In this document: positions 63,001 through 64,000 of the stretch, piece by piece
Layout: the number at the start of each line of letters is the position of its first letter
Numbering within the stretch: the first letter of the stretch is position 1
Notes under the pieces: generated by a model
What the model was told of the DNA's origin: nothing
Database searches by the model: none
What the model saw: the letters and a program-made list of their open reading frames with translations, nothing else
Position numbers and translations under genes: made by a program
Assembly (NCBI GenBank): GCA_017590115.1
Contig: JAGGNK010006670.1
Location: 124,001 to 188,000, forward strand
Reading direction: 5' to 3'
Origin: Montifringilla adamsi
Lineage: Eukaryota; Chordata; Aves; Passeriformes; Passeridae
DNA: 64,000 bases

Positions 63001-64000
63001 TCTATGCTGGTTTATAACCTCTCAGGAATTGTCTCCATCTCTCTTCTTTTTGCATGCCTGGCTTCCCTTCCTTACATTCTGCGCCACTATTGCTCAGTGC
63101 CTCAAAGGCAGGCTGACACATTGCCCAGGATCACCCTTTTAAAACCAAACTTTGTGGTAGGGTACAATTTCTGCCCACCATAAGTCTCTGTGTGTGTACT
63201 CAACAGACCTGCTCTCTGGAAAACAGCCCTCCTGTGGGAGAACGGGCAAGGCCTCCCTCTAAACCTGAGCAAGCCACTGGCTTTACTTCCTTTCTCATTC
63301 TCTGCCATTTCTTTTGGATGCACCACAGGGCAGAATGAATCTCATCACCTGTATGAGCTGTCACTTGTGACACAGACATCCATTGATGTATGCAGTGGCT
63401 AGTGTGATTATGTTTGCATTGCCATATACACAAGTGTCTCCTGGAAGGCTCACCAATATCTTAAAAGATAATTTATCACAATTGACAAGTTCCCATTTTT
63501 TAGATAATAGGTCTAATTCATCTGGCTGTGATCAGTTCTTTTTCTTAGTAGAATTTTCTTCTATTTTGGCCAGAATCCAATCATTCTTTTCTGGGGCTAA
63601 TGATGCATTGAATGAATGCATCTGTTTACCAATGCCAACCTCTTCTATCAAATAATATTACTTTTGCTACCTTCATGTACTCAACAATTTTCTTAGACTT
63701 TTCCTAAAAGGGTAATGACAAGTTTGATACTGTAAGCCAAAAATTAAATAACTACCTTATGTTCTAGCTTCAAGATCTTATTTTAAGTAGTCTATTCTTC
63801 CAGTTTTAAGAAATTGCTCCTGACAGCCTTTCCCTTTCAGTGCTTTATTCCATTCAATTTCACTTACAACATTCTGCCTGCTTCCAAAGTATTAGGGAGT
63901 AAATGACCATTGAACACAGACTCTTCAAACCAAGGTTGAGCTGCAGAGCAAAAAACAGAGAAAAGAAGCCTGGCAAGATTTTCTACTCCTTTATACAAAA
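57094..64000. other. No recognised gene or interspersed repeat
   Basis: AT-rich DNA, with somewhat higher GC at about 61150-61780. Open frames of 60-130 codons (the longest at 62318-62710 plus) show no domain, repeats or clear exon boundaries. No RNA gene was recognised. Confidence 0.4.

Noticed and set aside
1..64000. Operons, CRISPR arrays, prophage or other prokaryotic systems
   Set aside because: Composition, retroelement content and lack of dense coding frames are those of a vertebrate chromosome.

Overview
The window reads as AT-rich, non-coding vertebrate chromosomal DNA, almost certainly from a songbird (Passeriformes). Four things in the sequence support this. There are several CR1 LINE 3' ends, the dominant retroposon of birds. 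There is a tRNA-Ile/CR1-tail SINE resembling TguSINE1, known from passerines. Two copies of a long ERVL-type LTR family that I recognise from passerine genomes are present. Ancient amniote repeats (MIR-like) are also present. Family names come from recall of consensus sequences, not from a database search.

No protein-coding gene can be supported. The longest open frames are about 100-220 codons; they have no recognisable domain, are not flanked by convincing splice sites, or lie inside retroelements (the longest, about 6144-6818, is antisense to an LTR). The window is either intergenic or the inside of a very large intron; the sequence alone cannot separate these.

Layout. 1-5.9 kb: a minus-strand CR1 end (302-410), a MIR fragment (2298-2455) next to a possible ancient DNA-transposon relic, and an unexplained GC-rich segment (3440-3860). 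5.99-6.74 kb: a 3'-truncated, minus-strand ERVL LTR. 7.87-8.06 kb: an old sauropsid-type repeat. 10.8 kb: a short plus-strand CR1 end. 11-21 kb: unique-looking AT-rich DNA with homopolymers. 21.45-21.76 kb: a decayed tandem array of about 50 bp units. 22.25-23.32 kb: a nearly complete solo LTR of the same family, on the plus strand. 26.35-26.44 kb: a second MIR-like fragment. 27.70-27.84 kb: the tRNA-Ile SINE. 28-56 kb: mostly unique-looking DNA with one minus-strand CR1 end (37999-38113), simple repeats and small duplications. 56.13-57.09 kb: the largest CR1 copy, with the reverse-transcriptase C-terminus and 3' UTR. 57.1-64 kb: nothing recognised.

There are no cooperating genes, operons, CRISPR arrays or functional RNA genes here. 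I did not find a new biological system. The most useful leads are the degenerate 50 bp array, the inverted pair of related LTRs, the unexplained GC-rich block, and a few stretches that look like conserved regulatory DNA and can only be tested by alignment.
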